A stretch of 64,000 nt of DNA from Nonomuraea rubra (GTDB lineage Bacteria; Actinomycetota; Actinomycetes; Streptosporangiales; Streptosporangiaceae): NCBI RefSeq assembly GCF_014207985.1, contig NZ_JACHMI010000001.1:9779001-9843000 (forward strand), in the 5' to 3' direction. The position numbers and the translations under genes were made by a program. The notes beneath the pieces were generated by a model that searched no databases, was not told the origin of the DNA, and worked only from the letters and a program-made list of their open reading frames with translations. Shown in pieces: positions 34,344-43,692 of this stretch. Every line of letters starts with the position of its first letter. Position 1 is the stretch's first letter.

Positions 34344-36083
34344 ATGCGCAAGCTCGTACGCAGCCTCGCCCTCCTCGCCTTCCTCTGCGCGTCCGTCCTC
34401 GTCGCGCCGCCGGCCGCCCTGGCCGCCATCACCGGCCAGTCGGCCACGAACACGGCCACCACCGTGACGTACCAGTTCACGTTCACCGGCAGCCCCGCCT
34501 ACGCCCGCACCTACGTCGACACCGACCGCAACCCCGCGACCGGCTTCGCCCAGGGCGGCGCCGGCGCCGACTTCTTACTCGAGAACGCCTCCCTGTACCG
34601 CCACAACGGCGGCGGCTGGAGCTGGACGCTCGTGGGCCCGGTGACGTACACGGCCTCGGGCGGCACGGCCAGGTGGACGGTGTCGCGCGCGGACCTCGGC
34701 GAGAGCGCCACGCCGAACGACGCCGACCTCGTCTTCCAGGTCGAGTCCCCGCTGGAGACCTCCGCCAAGTACACGCACGTTTACTCCGGTGGCGGCGGAG
34801 GCGGCGGCACGGTCACGTACACCCCCACGACCGCCGACTTCGCCAACCCCGAGCGCGGCCTCTACCACCACACCGGCGACTGCGACAAGAACGACTTCTC
34901 CCTCGCCACCCTGCAGACCTACCGCACCAGCCAGCACATCTCGCTGGTGATGTGCGTGTTCTACCTCGCCGAGTTCAGGACCACCGCGATCAGCCAGGCC
35001 GCGCTCGACCAGTTGCAGCAGCAGCTCGACACCGTACGCGCGGCGGGGCTGAAGATGGTCCTGCGCTTCGCCTACACCACCTCCACCGACGGCGCCGACG
35101 CCGCCAGGGACCGCGTGCTGGCCCACCTCGACCAGCTCAGGCCGTACCTGAACGCGAACCAGGACGTCATCTACCTCATGCAGGCCGGGTTCATCGGGGC
35201 GTGGGGCGAGTGGTACTACACCCAGAACTTCGGCAACGCCGGCACGGTCACGGCCGCGGACTGGGCCAACCGCAAGGCCGTCGTGGACAAGCTGCTCAGC
35301 ACCCTGCCCTCGACGCGGATGGTGCAGCTGCGCACGCCCAAGTTCAAGCGCACGATGTACACGACCACCCCGGTCACCTCCGGCCAGGCGTACGGCGGCT
35401 CGGCCGTGGCCCGGCTCGGGCACCACAACGACTGCTTCCTGGCCAGCCCGGACGACTACGGCACCTACGAGAACGCGGCCGTCGAATACCCGTACCTGGA
35501 GGCGGAGACGAGGTACGTGGCCATGGGCGGGGAGACCTGTAACCCCAACCCGCCGCGTTCCGACTGCCCGACGGCCAAGGACGAGCTGTCGCGCTTCCAC
35601 TGGTCGTACCTGAACACCGACTACCACACCGGCGTCCTGGGAAGCTGGAGCACCGGCGGCTGCCTCGCCGAGATCACCCGCAGCCTCGGCTACCGCTTCG
35701 CCCTGCAGACCGGCACGTACCCGAGCACCGCCTCACGCGGCGGCGGCCTGCCGATCAGCATCACGCTGGAGAACGACGGCTACGCCGCCCCGTTCAACCC
35801 GCGCGGCCTGCAGCTGATCCTCCGCAACACCTCGACCGGGGCGCTGCACCGCTTCCCGCTCACCGCCGATCCCCGCAGGTGGGCGGCCGGGGCCACCAGC
35901 ACGATCACCCAGACCGTCACCCTGCCCGCCTCCCTCCCCGCAGGCTCCTACGCGCTGCTGCTCAACCTGCCCGACCCGCTGCTGTCGGCCCGGCCCGAGT
36001 ACTCGATCCGCCTCGCCAACGAGGGCACCTGGGAGCCGGCCACCGGCTTCAACAACCTCCGGCACACCGTCACCGTGAGCTGA
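34344..36083 (+). CDS. Secreted DUF4874/DUF4832 protein
   Basis: This 579-residue exported protein begins MRKLVRSLALLAFLCASVLV and has an ALA-A cleavage site near residue 28. A beta-rich N-terminal domain (about 29-150) and a Gly linker come first, then the DUF4874 region (NPERGLYHHTGDCDKND, KMVLRFAYTTSTDGADAARD, GAWGEWYYT) and the DUF4832 region (HHNDCFLASPDDYGTYENAA to the end). The TIM-barrel-like layout with GAWGEWYYT suggests a sugar-active enzyme, but no activity is established for the family to my knowledge. ATG 34344 follows TAGGAG. A strong terminator follows. Confidence 0.87.
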   Translation: MRKLVRSLALLAFLCASVLVAPPAALAAITGQSATNTATTVTYQFTFTGSPAYARTYVDTDRNPATGFAQGGAGADFLLENASLYRHNGGGWSWTLVGPVTYTASGGTARWTVSRADLGESATPNDADLVFQVESPLETSAKYTHVYSGGGGGGGTVTYTPTTADFANPERGLYHHTGDCDKNDFSLATLQTYRTSQHISLVMCVFYLAEFRTTAISQAALDQLQQQLDTVRAAGLKMVLRFAYTTSTDGADAARDRVLAHLDQLRPYLNANQDVIYLMQAGFIGAWGEWYYTQNFGNAGTVTAADWANRKAVVDKLLSTLPSTRMVQLRTPKFKRTMYTTTPVTSGQAYGGSAVARLGHHNDCFLASPDDYGTYENAAVEYPYLEAETRYVAMGGETCNPNPPRSDCPTAKDELSRFHWSYLNTDYHTGVLGSWSTGGCLAEITRSLGYRFALQTGTYPSTASRGGGLPISITLENDGYAAPFNPRGLQLILRNTSTGALHRFPLTADPRRWAAGATSTITQTVTLPASLPAGSYALLLNLPDPLLSARPEYSIRLANEGTWEPATGFNNLRHTVTVS

Positions 36084-36094
36084 CCTCCCCTTCC

Positions 36095-36132
36095 CGGCCC
36101 GCCGCCCCGCCCGCTCGCGGGGCGGCGGGCCG
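36095..36132. terminator. 15-bp perfect GC stem-loop
   Basis: 36095-36109 pairs perfectly with 36118-36132 around an eight-base loop, 12 bases after the stop of the secreted protein gene. It can also serve the convergent ArsR-SRPBCC gene. Confidence 0.8.
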
Positions 36133-36237
36133 CACCGTCGTCCGGCGGCGGTTCGCCGGGCTCGGGTCAGGCGTCGTCCGGCGCCGGTTCTCCGAGCTCG
36201 CGCTCACGCGTCGTCCGGCAGCGGTTCGCCCGTCTCC
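36131..36237 (-). repeat. Three tandem echoes of the ArsR-SRPBCC gene end
   Basis: The coding end (36204-36237, minus strand GEPLPDDA-stop) is followed by a copy at 36167-36199 (GEPAPDDA-stop) and another at 36131-36166 (GEPPPDDGA). Core GTCGTCCGG positions are 210-218, 173-181 and 137-145, so the periods are 37 and 36 bases. Confidence 0.93.
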
Positions 36238-37004
36238 AGCAGCGACTTCAGGCTCGACACCACGCTCGGCCAGCCGTGGCTGACCATCTCGGCCAGGCTC
36301 GATCCCGGCTCGAAGCCGTCGTGGACGACGGTGAGCTTCACGACCTGGGCGGCCTCCGCCTCCTCGATCGTGAAGGTGACCTTCGAGCGGGACTCGCCGG
36401 ACAGCCGGGCGAGCAGCTCGTCGTCCCAGCCGAAGCGCTTGGCGAGCTCCGGGGTGACGGCGTGCCAGGTGTAGGAGAGCCGGCTGTAGGGCTCGGCCTC
36501 CAGCACGACCTGCTCCGGGTCGCTGATCAGCACACCGTGGTTGTCCCAGGTCATCGACGATCCGGCGGACCAGTCCGTGATGAACTCCGTGGCCCAGTAG
36601 CGCCGGGTGAAGGCGGGCTCGGTCAGCGCCTGCCAGAGCTTCTGCGGGGTGGTGCGGATGTAGGTGGTGTAGACGAAGGTCGGCGCGTCGTCCATCGGGG
36701 TCTCCTCCAGAGCGTTCTTCAGGTCGGCCAGGGCTTGGACCCTGGCCCGGTCGTAGCGGCTGATCCACCGGTGGGCGATCTCGTGCACGGGCGCGGCGTT
36801 GAGGTAGTGCAGCTTCTCCCGGCCCCGCCGCACGGTGGTGACGAGCCCGGCTTCCTCCAGCACCGCGAGGTGCTTGCTGACGGACTGCCTGGCCATGTCG
36901 AGCCCGGCGCACAGCTCGCGCAGCGTCTGCCCGTTGCGGGCGTTCAGCGAGTCGAGCAGCGCGCGCCGGCTCGGATCGGCCAGCGCCTTGAACACCTCGT
37001 CCAT
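36204..37004 (-). CDS. ArsR-type regulator fused to an SRPBCC (AHSA1) domain
   Basis: The 266-residue protein has an N-terminal winged helix (MDEVFKALADPSRRALLDSL, ARQSVSKHLAVLEEAGLVTT) and a C-terminal SRPBCC/AHSA1 ligand-binding domain (FVYTTYIRTTPQKLWQALTE, RRYWATEFITDW, SYTWHAV). The fusion suggests a small hydrophobic ligand is sensed directly, with repression relieved on binding. ATG 37004 is chosen because it follows GAGGGCGG and matches the ArsR family start. The longer frame begins inside the operator. Twin palindromes at 37042-37084 strongly suggest autoregulation. Confidence 0.9.
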   Translation of the reverse strand: MDEVFKALADPSRRALLDSLNARNGQTLRELCAGLDMARQSVSKHLAVLEEAGLVTTVRRGREKLHYLNAAPVHEIAHRWISRYDRARVQALADLKNALEETPMDDAPTFVYTTYIRTTPQKLWQALTEPAFTRRYWATEFITDWSAGSSMTWDNHGVLISDPEQVVLEAEPYSRLSYTWHAVTPELAKRFGWDDELLARLSGESRSKVTFTIEEAEAAQVVKLTVVHDGFEPGSSLAEMVSHGWPSVVSSLKSLLETGEPLPDDA

Positions 37005-37041
37005 GTCCGCCCTCACTACCCTGCTCGCCACCCATCGATAT

Positions 37042-37084
37042 GCAGCCATCTGGCTGCCTTTAAATTAGGCAGCCAGATGGCTGC
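37042..37084. promoter_or_regulatory. Twin palindromic operators of the ArsR-SRPBCC gene
   Basis: Two 16-bp palindromes, GCAGCCATCTGGCTGC (37042-37057) and GCAGCCAGATGGCTGC (37069-37084), are themselves arranged as an 18-bp perfect inverted repeat around TTAAATT. They sit 38 bases upstream of the regulator start and between it and the divergent carotenoid oxygenase gene. Confidence 0.75.
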
Positions 37085-37248
37085 CTGTCAAGCGCCCTCG
37101 TTGGGGGCCGCGCAGGGTCTTCTGAGGTGGCTCTCACCTGCGCTCTTTCCGGGCGGCTGAGGCGGGCGGGAAGAACAAGACTGTTGTCCGGCGATTTTTT
37201 CGTGCACGGTTGTCGGCATCCTCACCACCTGCCGGCAGGAGTTCCAGC

Positions 37249-38595
37249 ATGTCCGAATCGGTGCCGCTGCATCTCGCGGGCAACAACGCGCCGGTCGCCG
37301 AGGAGGTGACCCTGGAGCCGTCCAAGGTCGTCGGCGAGATCCCGGCCGAGCTGAGCGGGCAGTTCTTCCGCAACGGGCCCAACCCGCGTACCGGCTGGTC
37401 GCCGCACTCCTTCGCGGGCGACGGCATGATCCACACCATCGCGCTCGACGGCGGCAGGGCGCGCTGGTACCGCAACCGGTACGTGCGCACGCCGCTGTAC
37501 GAGCACCCCGGCGAGTCCCGTCTCGCCCTCGCCTTCGACCAGGAGACCCGCCGGATCGACTACCGGGTCACCACTGCCAACACCCACCTGATCGCGCACG
37601 GGGGCCGGCTGTTCGCGCTGGAGGAGGGCGGCTTCCCGTACGAGGTGACGCCGGACCTCGCCACGATCGGGGCGCACACCTTCGACGGAGCCCTGCGGAC
37701 CCCGATGACCGCGCACCCGAAGACCTGCCCGATCACGGGCGAGCTGCTGTTCTTCGGCTACCGGCTGCGCCCTCCGTACCTGACCTGCTACCGCGCCTCT
37801 GCCGCCGGCGAGGTGGTGCAGACGCGGGTCGTGGACGTGCCGCGCGCGACGATGATGCACGACTTCGCCATCACCCGCGATTACATGATCTTCATGGACC
37901 TGCCGGTGGTCTTCGACCCCGCCCGGGCCGCGGCGGGCGGGCCGCCGTGGCGCTGGGACGACGCGCACCGCGCCCGGTTCGGCGTGCTGTCGCGCACGTC
38001 CGGCGACGACGCGCCCGTACGATGGTTCGACGTCGCCCCGTGCTACGTGTGGCACACCATGAACGCCTTCCAGGACCCACAGGGCGAAACGATCACCGTC
38101 ACCGGCACCCGCGTCCCCACGCTCTGGCGCGGCGGCGCCGGCGACCTGGAGGGCGGGCTCCCCGTCGTGTACCGCTGGACGCTGAACCTGAGGTCCGGCG
38201 CGGTCTCCGAGGAGCCACTCGACGACGCGCCCAGCGAATACCCCCGCGTGGCCGACTCGACGCTCGGCCTTCCCCACCGTTACGGCTACACGACGAGCTT
38301 CTCCCTGGACGCCGAGCCCGAGCGGTCGGAGATCTACGCCCACGACCTCACCGGCGGCGCACGAGCGGTGCACCGCCTACCCCCGGGCCACACCTGCGGA
38401 GAAGCCGTCTTCGTGCCCCGGTCCGGCATCGGTGAGAACGAGGGTTACCTGATGACGTTCGCCCACGACCGAGGCGCCGGTACGAGCTACCTGGCCATCC
38501 TGGACGCCGCCGACCTGGCCGCGCCCCCACTCGCCGAGGTACACGTACCGGTGCGCATCCCCACCGGCTTCCACGGCAACTGGATCCCGGTCTGA
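37249..38595 (+). CDS. Carotenoid cleavage oxygenase family protein
   Basis: This 448-residue non-heme iron dioxygenase of the RPE65/CCD family cleaves polyene double bonds. The four iron-binding histidines are visible at H156 (TAHPKTC), H204 (MMHDFAIT), H269 (YVWHTMNAF) and H442 (GFHGNWIPV). The start signature LSGQFFRNGPNPRTGW is typical. ATG 37249 follows GCAGGAG at eight bases. The divergent ArsR-SRPBCC regulator with operators between the two genes is a plausible controller. The substrate may be a carotenoid or a stilbene-like compound. Confidence 0.93.
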   Translation: MSESVPLHLAGNNAPVAEEVTLEPSKVVGEIPAELSGQFFRNGPNPRTGWSPHSFAGDGMIHTIALDGGRARWYRNRYVRTPLYEHPGESRLALAFDQETRRIDYRVTTANTHLIAHGGRLFALEEGGFPYEVTPDLATIGAHTFDGALRTPMTAHPKTCPITGELLFFGYRLRPPYLTCYRASAAGEVVQTRVVDVPRATMMHDFAITRDYMIFMDLPVVFDPARAAAGGPPWRWDDAHRARFGVLSRTSGDDAPVRWFDVAPCYVWHTMNAFQDPQGETITVTGTRVPTLWRGGAGDLEGGLPVVYRWTLNLRSGAVSEEPLDDAPSEYPRVADSTLGLPHRYGYTTSFSLDAEPERSEIYAHDLTGGARAVHRLPPGHTCGEAVFVPRSGIGENEGYLMTFAHDRGAGTSYLAILDAADLAAPPLAEVHVPVRIPTGFHGNWIPV

Positions 38596-38654
38596 GTCAC
38601 TCATGGTCCTCGATCACGCCTGCGACGACCGTGCCTGCCCGCGCGGCCGGCCGA

Positions 38655-39158
38655 TCAGTTCATCGGCCAGGCGTACTCGAACTCGGGCAGTTCGAAACCC
38701 TGCTGGAAACGGCACATCCGCTCGTCCGTGCGGCGGGCGCCGTGCCGTTCGTAGAAGGCGATGGCGCGCGTGTTCGCGCTCAGCACCTCCAGATAGACCT
38801 CCCTGCCGGGGTGCTCGTCCGCCGCCCACGCCAGCCCTCGCCGCAGCAGTCGCGTTCCGACGCCCGAGCCGGTGCTCCCCGGGCGCACATGGAGGTTGTC
38901 GAGCAGGATCCGCCCATCGGGAGCCGGAAGCAGGTAGACGAAGCCGAGCAGTTTCCCGTCGTCGTCGTGCGCGACGATCAGCCCCGACCCCCGCACCGGC
39001 GAAGCCAGCCGTTCCCGCCACAGCGCCAGCCGATCGTCGGTCAGGGGTCCGTTCAGGAAGCTGCCGGGCATGATCCCCGCATATGCCGAACGCCAGCTGT
39101 CCACGTGCAGCTCAACGATAGGGACAACGTCCTCAAGGTTGCCGTTTCTCATCCGCAT
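38655..39158 (-). CDS. GNAT-family N-acetyltransferase
   Basis: This 167-residue acetyltransferase has the acetyl-CoA loop LHVRPGSTGSGVGTRLLRRG and the C-terminal EVLSANTRAIAFYERHGAR. The start ATG 39158 (MRMRNGNLEDVVPIVELHVD) has no clear ribosome site; ATG 39152 or upstream ATG 39170 and TTG 39185 are possible. The substrate is unknown. It diverges from another GNAT gene after about 117 bases, and the two are not close paralogues. Confidence 0.88.
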   Translation of the reverse strand: MRMRNGNLEDVVPIVELHVDSWRSAYAGIMPGSFLNGPLTDDRLALWRERLASPVRGSGLIVAHDDDGKLLGFVYLLPAPDGRILLDNLHVRPGSTGSGVGTRLLRRGLAWAADEHPGREVYLEVLSANTRAIAFYERHGARRTDERMCRFQQGFELPEFEYAWPMN

Positions 39159-39275
39159 GGCGCAGAGCATCCCATGCGGGGACAAGCTTCACGCATCCCG
39201 GCATCCAGCGATATCCGCCCATACAGGCCCTAAACCATTTGACGGCGTGCGCACGCTCCCGGAACGATCTGCCGC

Positions 39276-40267
<992 letters not shown>

Positions 40268-40280
40268 CTACCCTGTCGGC

Positions 40281-40736
40281 GTGAGCACCGACATCTACGG
40301 CTTCATCGAAACTCGCCACCCGCACGCCGGCGAGGACTGGCACGAAGGCGAGGCATGGACGGTGTGCATGCCTCTCTATCCGCTCTATGACGACCAGGAT
40401 TACGAATCGTTCGGCTGCCTCTTCGGTGTTCGCAACCGGCGCGGCTGGCCTCCTGTCGCGGCCGGCCGTGGATTACCGGCCGACGCGTCGGAAATGGTCC
40501 GTGCCGATTATGAGAACTCCGCGCTGATCGATGCAGCCGTACGCGGCTGTACGTGGGTTTCCTGGGCGGAGCTTCGTGACCTCGATATGACCGTGGCGGT
40601 GCCCGAGCACGGCCCACTGACACGGCTGGATGTGCTGGGACCGGGCACCGAATGGCAGTACGTCTTCGGGGTGATGCGGGCCTTGGCACGACGGTTCGGG
40701 GCCGATGGCGTCCGTCTGGTCGTCTGGTTCGACTGA
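40281..40736 (+). CDS. Hypothetical protein, 151 aa
   Basis: GTG 40281 (MSTDIYGFIETRHPHAGEDW) codes for 151 residues that are acidic and aromatic (CMPLYPLYDDQDYESFGCLF, FGVRNRRGWPPVAAGRGLPA), with no membrane segment. The pattern resembles small soluble proteins sometimes found as immunity or accessory proteins, but I cannot assign a family. Codon use is less GC-extreme than its neighbours. No ribosome site is obvious. Confidence 0.6.
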   Translation: MSTDIYGFIETRHPHAGEDWHEGEAWTVCMPLYPLYDDQDYESFGCLFGVRNRRGWPPVAAGRGLPADASEMVRADYENSALIDAAVRGCTWVSWAELRDLDMTVAVPEHGPLTRLDVLGPGTEWQYVFGVMRALARRFGADGVRLVVWFD

Positions 40737-40744
40737 ACGCCGGC

Positions 40745-41212
40745 TCAAACAGGCCCTACGGCAGGGATGCCGAGCCTGCCTCGGTACGGGTGCGCCCGCT
40801 TGGCACCCTCCTCCCACGACAGCAGCTCCGCCCAGGCCAAGGGCAGGTCGGGACGGTAGAAATACGTGACGCCGGGCCGGCGATGATTGCGGTGGGCGAG
40901 GAGAAGCTCCCAATATCTCTCCGCGGCCTCCTTAAGCACCGACACAGGGCGCACCTGCTCCTCGGTCTCCTTCCCGAAGGTCCTGGTGAAAACAACGCCC
41001 TCGCGGGAGATGTCCACGCGGTAGGGGCCGAACTCATGAACCTCTCGGGCTGACCGGCCGGACAGTATGTCGTCGATCGCTGCGAGCACGATCAGGGCGC
41101 CGTCGAATCCACTCAGCTCGAAAGTCAGGAGCACACCCATGGCCATCTCGGCAACCCCGGCTTCGCGGTCCGCTTCATAGGTGATTCTCGCATCGGTCAC
41201 CACAAAACGCAT
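40745..41212 (-). CDS. Hypothetical protein, 155 aa
   Basis: ATG 41212 (MRFVVTDARITYEADREAGV) follows a GGGCGG stretch; ATG 41221 three codons upstream is the alternative. The protein looks alpha/beta and soluble (FGPYRVDISREGVVFTRTFG, EEQVRPVSVLKEAAERYWEL). I recognise no family. It converges with the equally unassigned 40281 gene across eight bases. Confidence 0.6.
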   Translation of the reverse strand: MRFVVTDARITYEADREAGVAEMAMGVLLTFELSGFDGALIVLAAIDDILSGRSAREVHEFGPYRVDISREGVVFTRTFGKETEEQVRPVSVLKEAAERYWELLLAHRNHRRPGVTYFYRPDLPLAWAELLSWEEGAKRAHPYRGRLGIPAVGPV

Positions 41213-41449
41213 GCCGCCCATCCTAAACCGCGTCCAACACGGGACCGGTCCGATCGCCCGGCTCCGGTCAGGTATTGCCGGACAACAATGACGCCAAATC
41301 GTGCACCGCCGGACGGCTCCGCTGCTCACGTGGCACCGCTCGCAACACCATTCTCGCGTCCATGGACCAGTACTGCCATGGGTCCGGCGGGATGAACGAA
41401 CCGGCGAGATCGTCGGTCAGCGTATTCCGAAGCGCGCCGGCGCTTGAGC

Positions 41450-41911
41450 TCAATCCATGTCGATATCGTCGAGAAGGTGGAGCAAGTGCGAGAGAACGCG
41501 CAGACAGGCGTCGATCTCGGCCTCGGACAGATCGCCGCCGATCTGGCGAAGCACCGCTCGCTCGCGATCGATCACGGCATCGATGGCCCTTTCCCCTTCT
41601 TCCGTCAACCGGATGAGCGATGACCGCTTGTGCGCCGGGTTGGCCACGAACTCGACCAGCCCCAGCCCGGCCGCGTCGTTGGTCATGCGCTGGACGAACT
41701 GCCGGCTCAGCGCCTGGGCCCGGCCCATCTGCGGGACGGTCATGGGGCCGTTCTCACGCAACATGTTGAGCACGGCTCGCACTCCGACCGACAGCCCCTC
41801 GATGGGCGCGTCCTGCTCCACCTTGCGCTGGGCGCGCCGGTACAGCGGCCCCACCAGGTCGAACACCTCCGTGAGCCGGTCGGTCACCGCGCTCGGATCT
41901 GTCTCTCTCAC
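41450..41911 (-). CDS. MarR-family transcriptional regulator
   Basis: This 153-residue winged-helix protein has VGVRAVLNMLRENGPMTVPQ, QALSRQFVQRMTNDAAGLGL (recognition helix) and the wing RSSLIRLTEEGERAID. Start GTG 41911. It diverges from an alpha/beta hydrolase with two matching palindromes in the 57-base gap, a classic layout for MarR control of both genes. The ligand is unknown. Confidence 0.92.
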   Translation of the reverse strand: MRETDPSAVTDRLTEVFDLVGPLYRRAQRKVEQDAPIEGLSVGVRAVLNMLRENGPMTVPQMGRAQALSRQFVQRMTNDAAGLGLVEFVANPAHKRSSLIRLTEEGERAIDAVIDRERAVLRQIGGDLSEAEIDACLRVLSHLLHLLDDIDMD

Positions 41912-41921
41912 CCGTCCATGA

Positions 41922-41969
41922 TGACACCTAAGTTGTCATTCTGGAGCCCATATGACACCTTGGTTGTCA
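41922..41969. promoter_or_regulatory. Two MarR operator candidates
   Basis: TGACACCTAAGTTGTCA (41922-41938) and TGACACCTTGGTTGTCA (41953-41969) are near-identical dyads 31 bases apart, about three helical turns. They lie between the MarR start and the hydrolase ATG. The second one ends on the A of that ATG. Confidence 0.8.
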
Positions 41970-42751
41970 TGAAAGATCTGTTCTGGATTGATCGTGGCAC
42001 CGGCTGTCCCCTCGTCCTGCTGCACGGCGGCTTCCTCGACCACGGCATGTGGGAGGACCAGATCCCGGTCCTGTCGTCGCGCTACCGCGTGATCGCCCCC
42101 GACGCCCGCGGCCACGGCCGCTCCGCCAACGGCACCGAGCCCTACCGGCTCACCGACGACCTCGCCGCCCTGCTACACCATCTGGACATCGGGCCCGCCG
42201 TCCTGGTGGGGGTCTCCATGGGGGCCGGGATCGCCGTCGACACCGCGCTGGAACATCCGGAGCGGGTCAGTGCCGTGGTCGTGACCGGGGCAGGGACGAG
42301 CCTGCCGTACTTCGAGGATCCGTGGACCACGAAGACCATGGCGACCTGGCACGCGGCGATGGCCGCCGGTGATCTGGACGCGTCGGTGGAGGCGTTCACG
42401 ATGCTCGGCGTGGGGCCGCGCCGCGCGCTCGGCGACCTCGATCCGATCGTGGTGAGCCGGCTGATGCGGATGGCGAGGAGCACGATGTCCAAGCATTCCG
42501 CCGGCGAGCCGAACCATCTGGTGATGGTGAATGACGCGTGGGAGCGGATCGCGTCGATCGGCGTGCCCGTGCTGGCCATTCACGGGGACGAGGATTCCGA
42601 CGATCACATCGGGATGGCGGAACGGCTCGTGCGGGCGGTGGCCGACGGGCGGTCGGTATCGATCGAGGGGGCCGCTCATTATCCGAACATGGAACGGCCT
42701 GAGGTCTACAACAAGATCCTGGAGGAGTTTCTCGACCGCCTCCGAGGTTGA
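41969..42751 (+). CDS. Alpha/beta hydrolase
   Basis: This 260-residue hydrolase has the oxyanion segment LLHGGFLDHGMWED, the nucleophile elbow GVSMGAG, an acid in the HGDEDSDDH region and the catalytic His in EGAAHYPNMERP. ATG 41969 (MKDLFWIDRGTG) is preferred; no Shine-Dalgarno is visible because the operator abuts the ATG, so the message may be leaderless. ATG 41918 and 41921 in the same frame are less likely. The gene is likely repressed by the divergent MarR protein. Substrate unknown. Confidence 0.9.
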   Translation: MKDLFWIDRGTGCPLVLLHGGFLDHGMWEDQIPVLSSRYRVIAPDARGHGRSANGTEPYRLTDDLAALLHHLDIGPAVLVGVSMGAGIAVDTALEHPERVSAVVVTGAGTSLPYFEDPWTTKTMATWHAAMAAGDLDASVEAFTMLGVGPRRALGDLDPIVVSRLMRMARSTMSKHSAGEPNHLVMVNDAWERIASIGVPVLAIHGDEDSDDHIGMAERLVRAVADGRSVSIEGAAHYPNMERPEVYNKILEEFLDRLRG

Positions 42752-42934
42752 TCTCGCCTATGCCGCTGTTTCTCCGCGACAGAAATCCGCCACTGAATCA
42801 TCGGGGGCATTCCCGCCAGCACGGCTGAAATGACGGTTGTCGCCGTTGATCGCCGGGCGGGCCTTCCTCGCCTGCGGGACGGCCGATAGGCTCAGCGCTC
42901 GTACCAGGGGCCGCATGTGCCGGGAGGGGCCGGA

Positions 42935-43657
42935 TTGCTTACCATCGGGCAGCTGGCCGCACGCGTGGGCGTGACCGTACGGGCAGTCCGGCATTATCAC
43001 CAGTGTGGCCTGCTGCCCGAGCCCGAGCGCGACGCCTCGGGGTACCGCCGCTATGGCCCGCGAGCCGTCGTCGATCTGATCCGGATCAAGACCCTGGTGG
43101 CCGCGGGCGTGCCGCTCGCGCGGGTGGAACAGCTGCTGAGAGCCGGCCGGGACGAGTTCGCCGCCGCCATCGCGGAGATCGACCGGCAGATGGCGGCCAA
43201 GATCGCCGACCTGACGGATCATCGGGCGCAACTGGCAGAGCTGGTCGCCGGTGATCGGTTGTTCCTGCCGCCGGAGGTGATCGAGCTCCTCGACCGGCAG
43301 CGGGCTCTCGGGGTGAGCGAGCGCATGAACGGCATCGAGCGTGACTCCTGGATCATGATCACCGCGCTGGCGCCCGACCAGGTTCTGGCGTGGGCGGCCA
43401 CCAAGAGCGCCGCCCTGGAGGATCCCGAGCTCGTTCGGCTCTACCTCGCCATGGACCAGGCGTGGGACTGGCCGGCCGACGATCCGCGACTTCCGGACCT
43501 GGCCGAAGCGATCATGGACTGGGACCGTCGCAACCCACGCGAGGACGAGGCGTCGGAGGGCCTGGCCGCCCTGATGAACTCCAACTCCTTCGAGTCCTCG
43601 CCCGCCTGGGCACGGCTGAGACGGCTGATGGCCGCTCGATCCGCGCAACGCCCTTGA
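42935..43657 (+). CDS. MerR-family transcriptional regulator
   Basis: TTG 42935 follows GGGAGGGG at about seven bases and gives MLTIGQLAARVGVTVRAVRH, the exact MerR start. The 240-residue protein has the wing CGLLPEPERDASGYRRYG, a dimerisation helix and a longer C-terminal effector domain (about 120-240) rich in Trp and acidic residues. The divergent or downstream target is not obvious; the serine hydrolase 35 bases downstream may be co-transcribed. The stop is in a 6-bp tandem duplication (CCTTGA twice). Confidence 0.9.
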   Translation: MLTIGQLAARVGVTVRAVRHYHQCGLLPEPERDASGYRRYGPRAVVDLIRIKTLVAAGVPLARVEQLLRAGRDEFAAAIAEIDRQMAAKIADLTDHRAQLAELVAGDRLFLPPEVIELLDRQRALGVSERMNGIERDSWIMITALAPDQVLAWAATKSAALEDPELVRLYLAMDQAWDWPADDPRLPDLAEAIMDWDRRNPREDEASEGLAALMNSNSFESSPAWARLRRLMAARSAQRP

Positions 43658-43692
43658 CCTTGACCGTGCGTCAGGGTCCGAGCATCAGGTCC

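Noticed and set aside
37042..37084. Rho-independent terminator
   Set aside because: The stem could form, but it lies at the 5' side of both flanking genes and each half is itself a palindrome, so an operator fits better.
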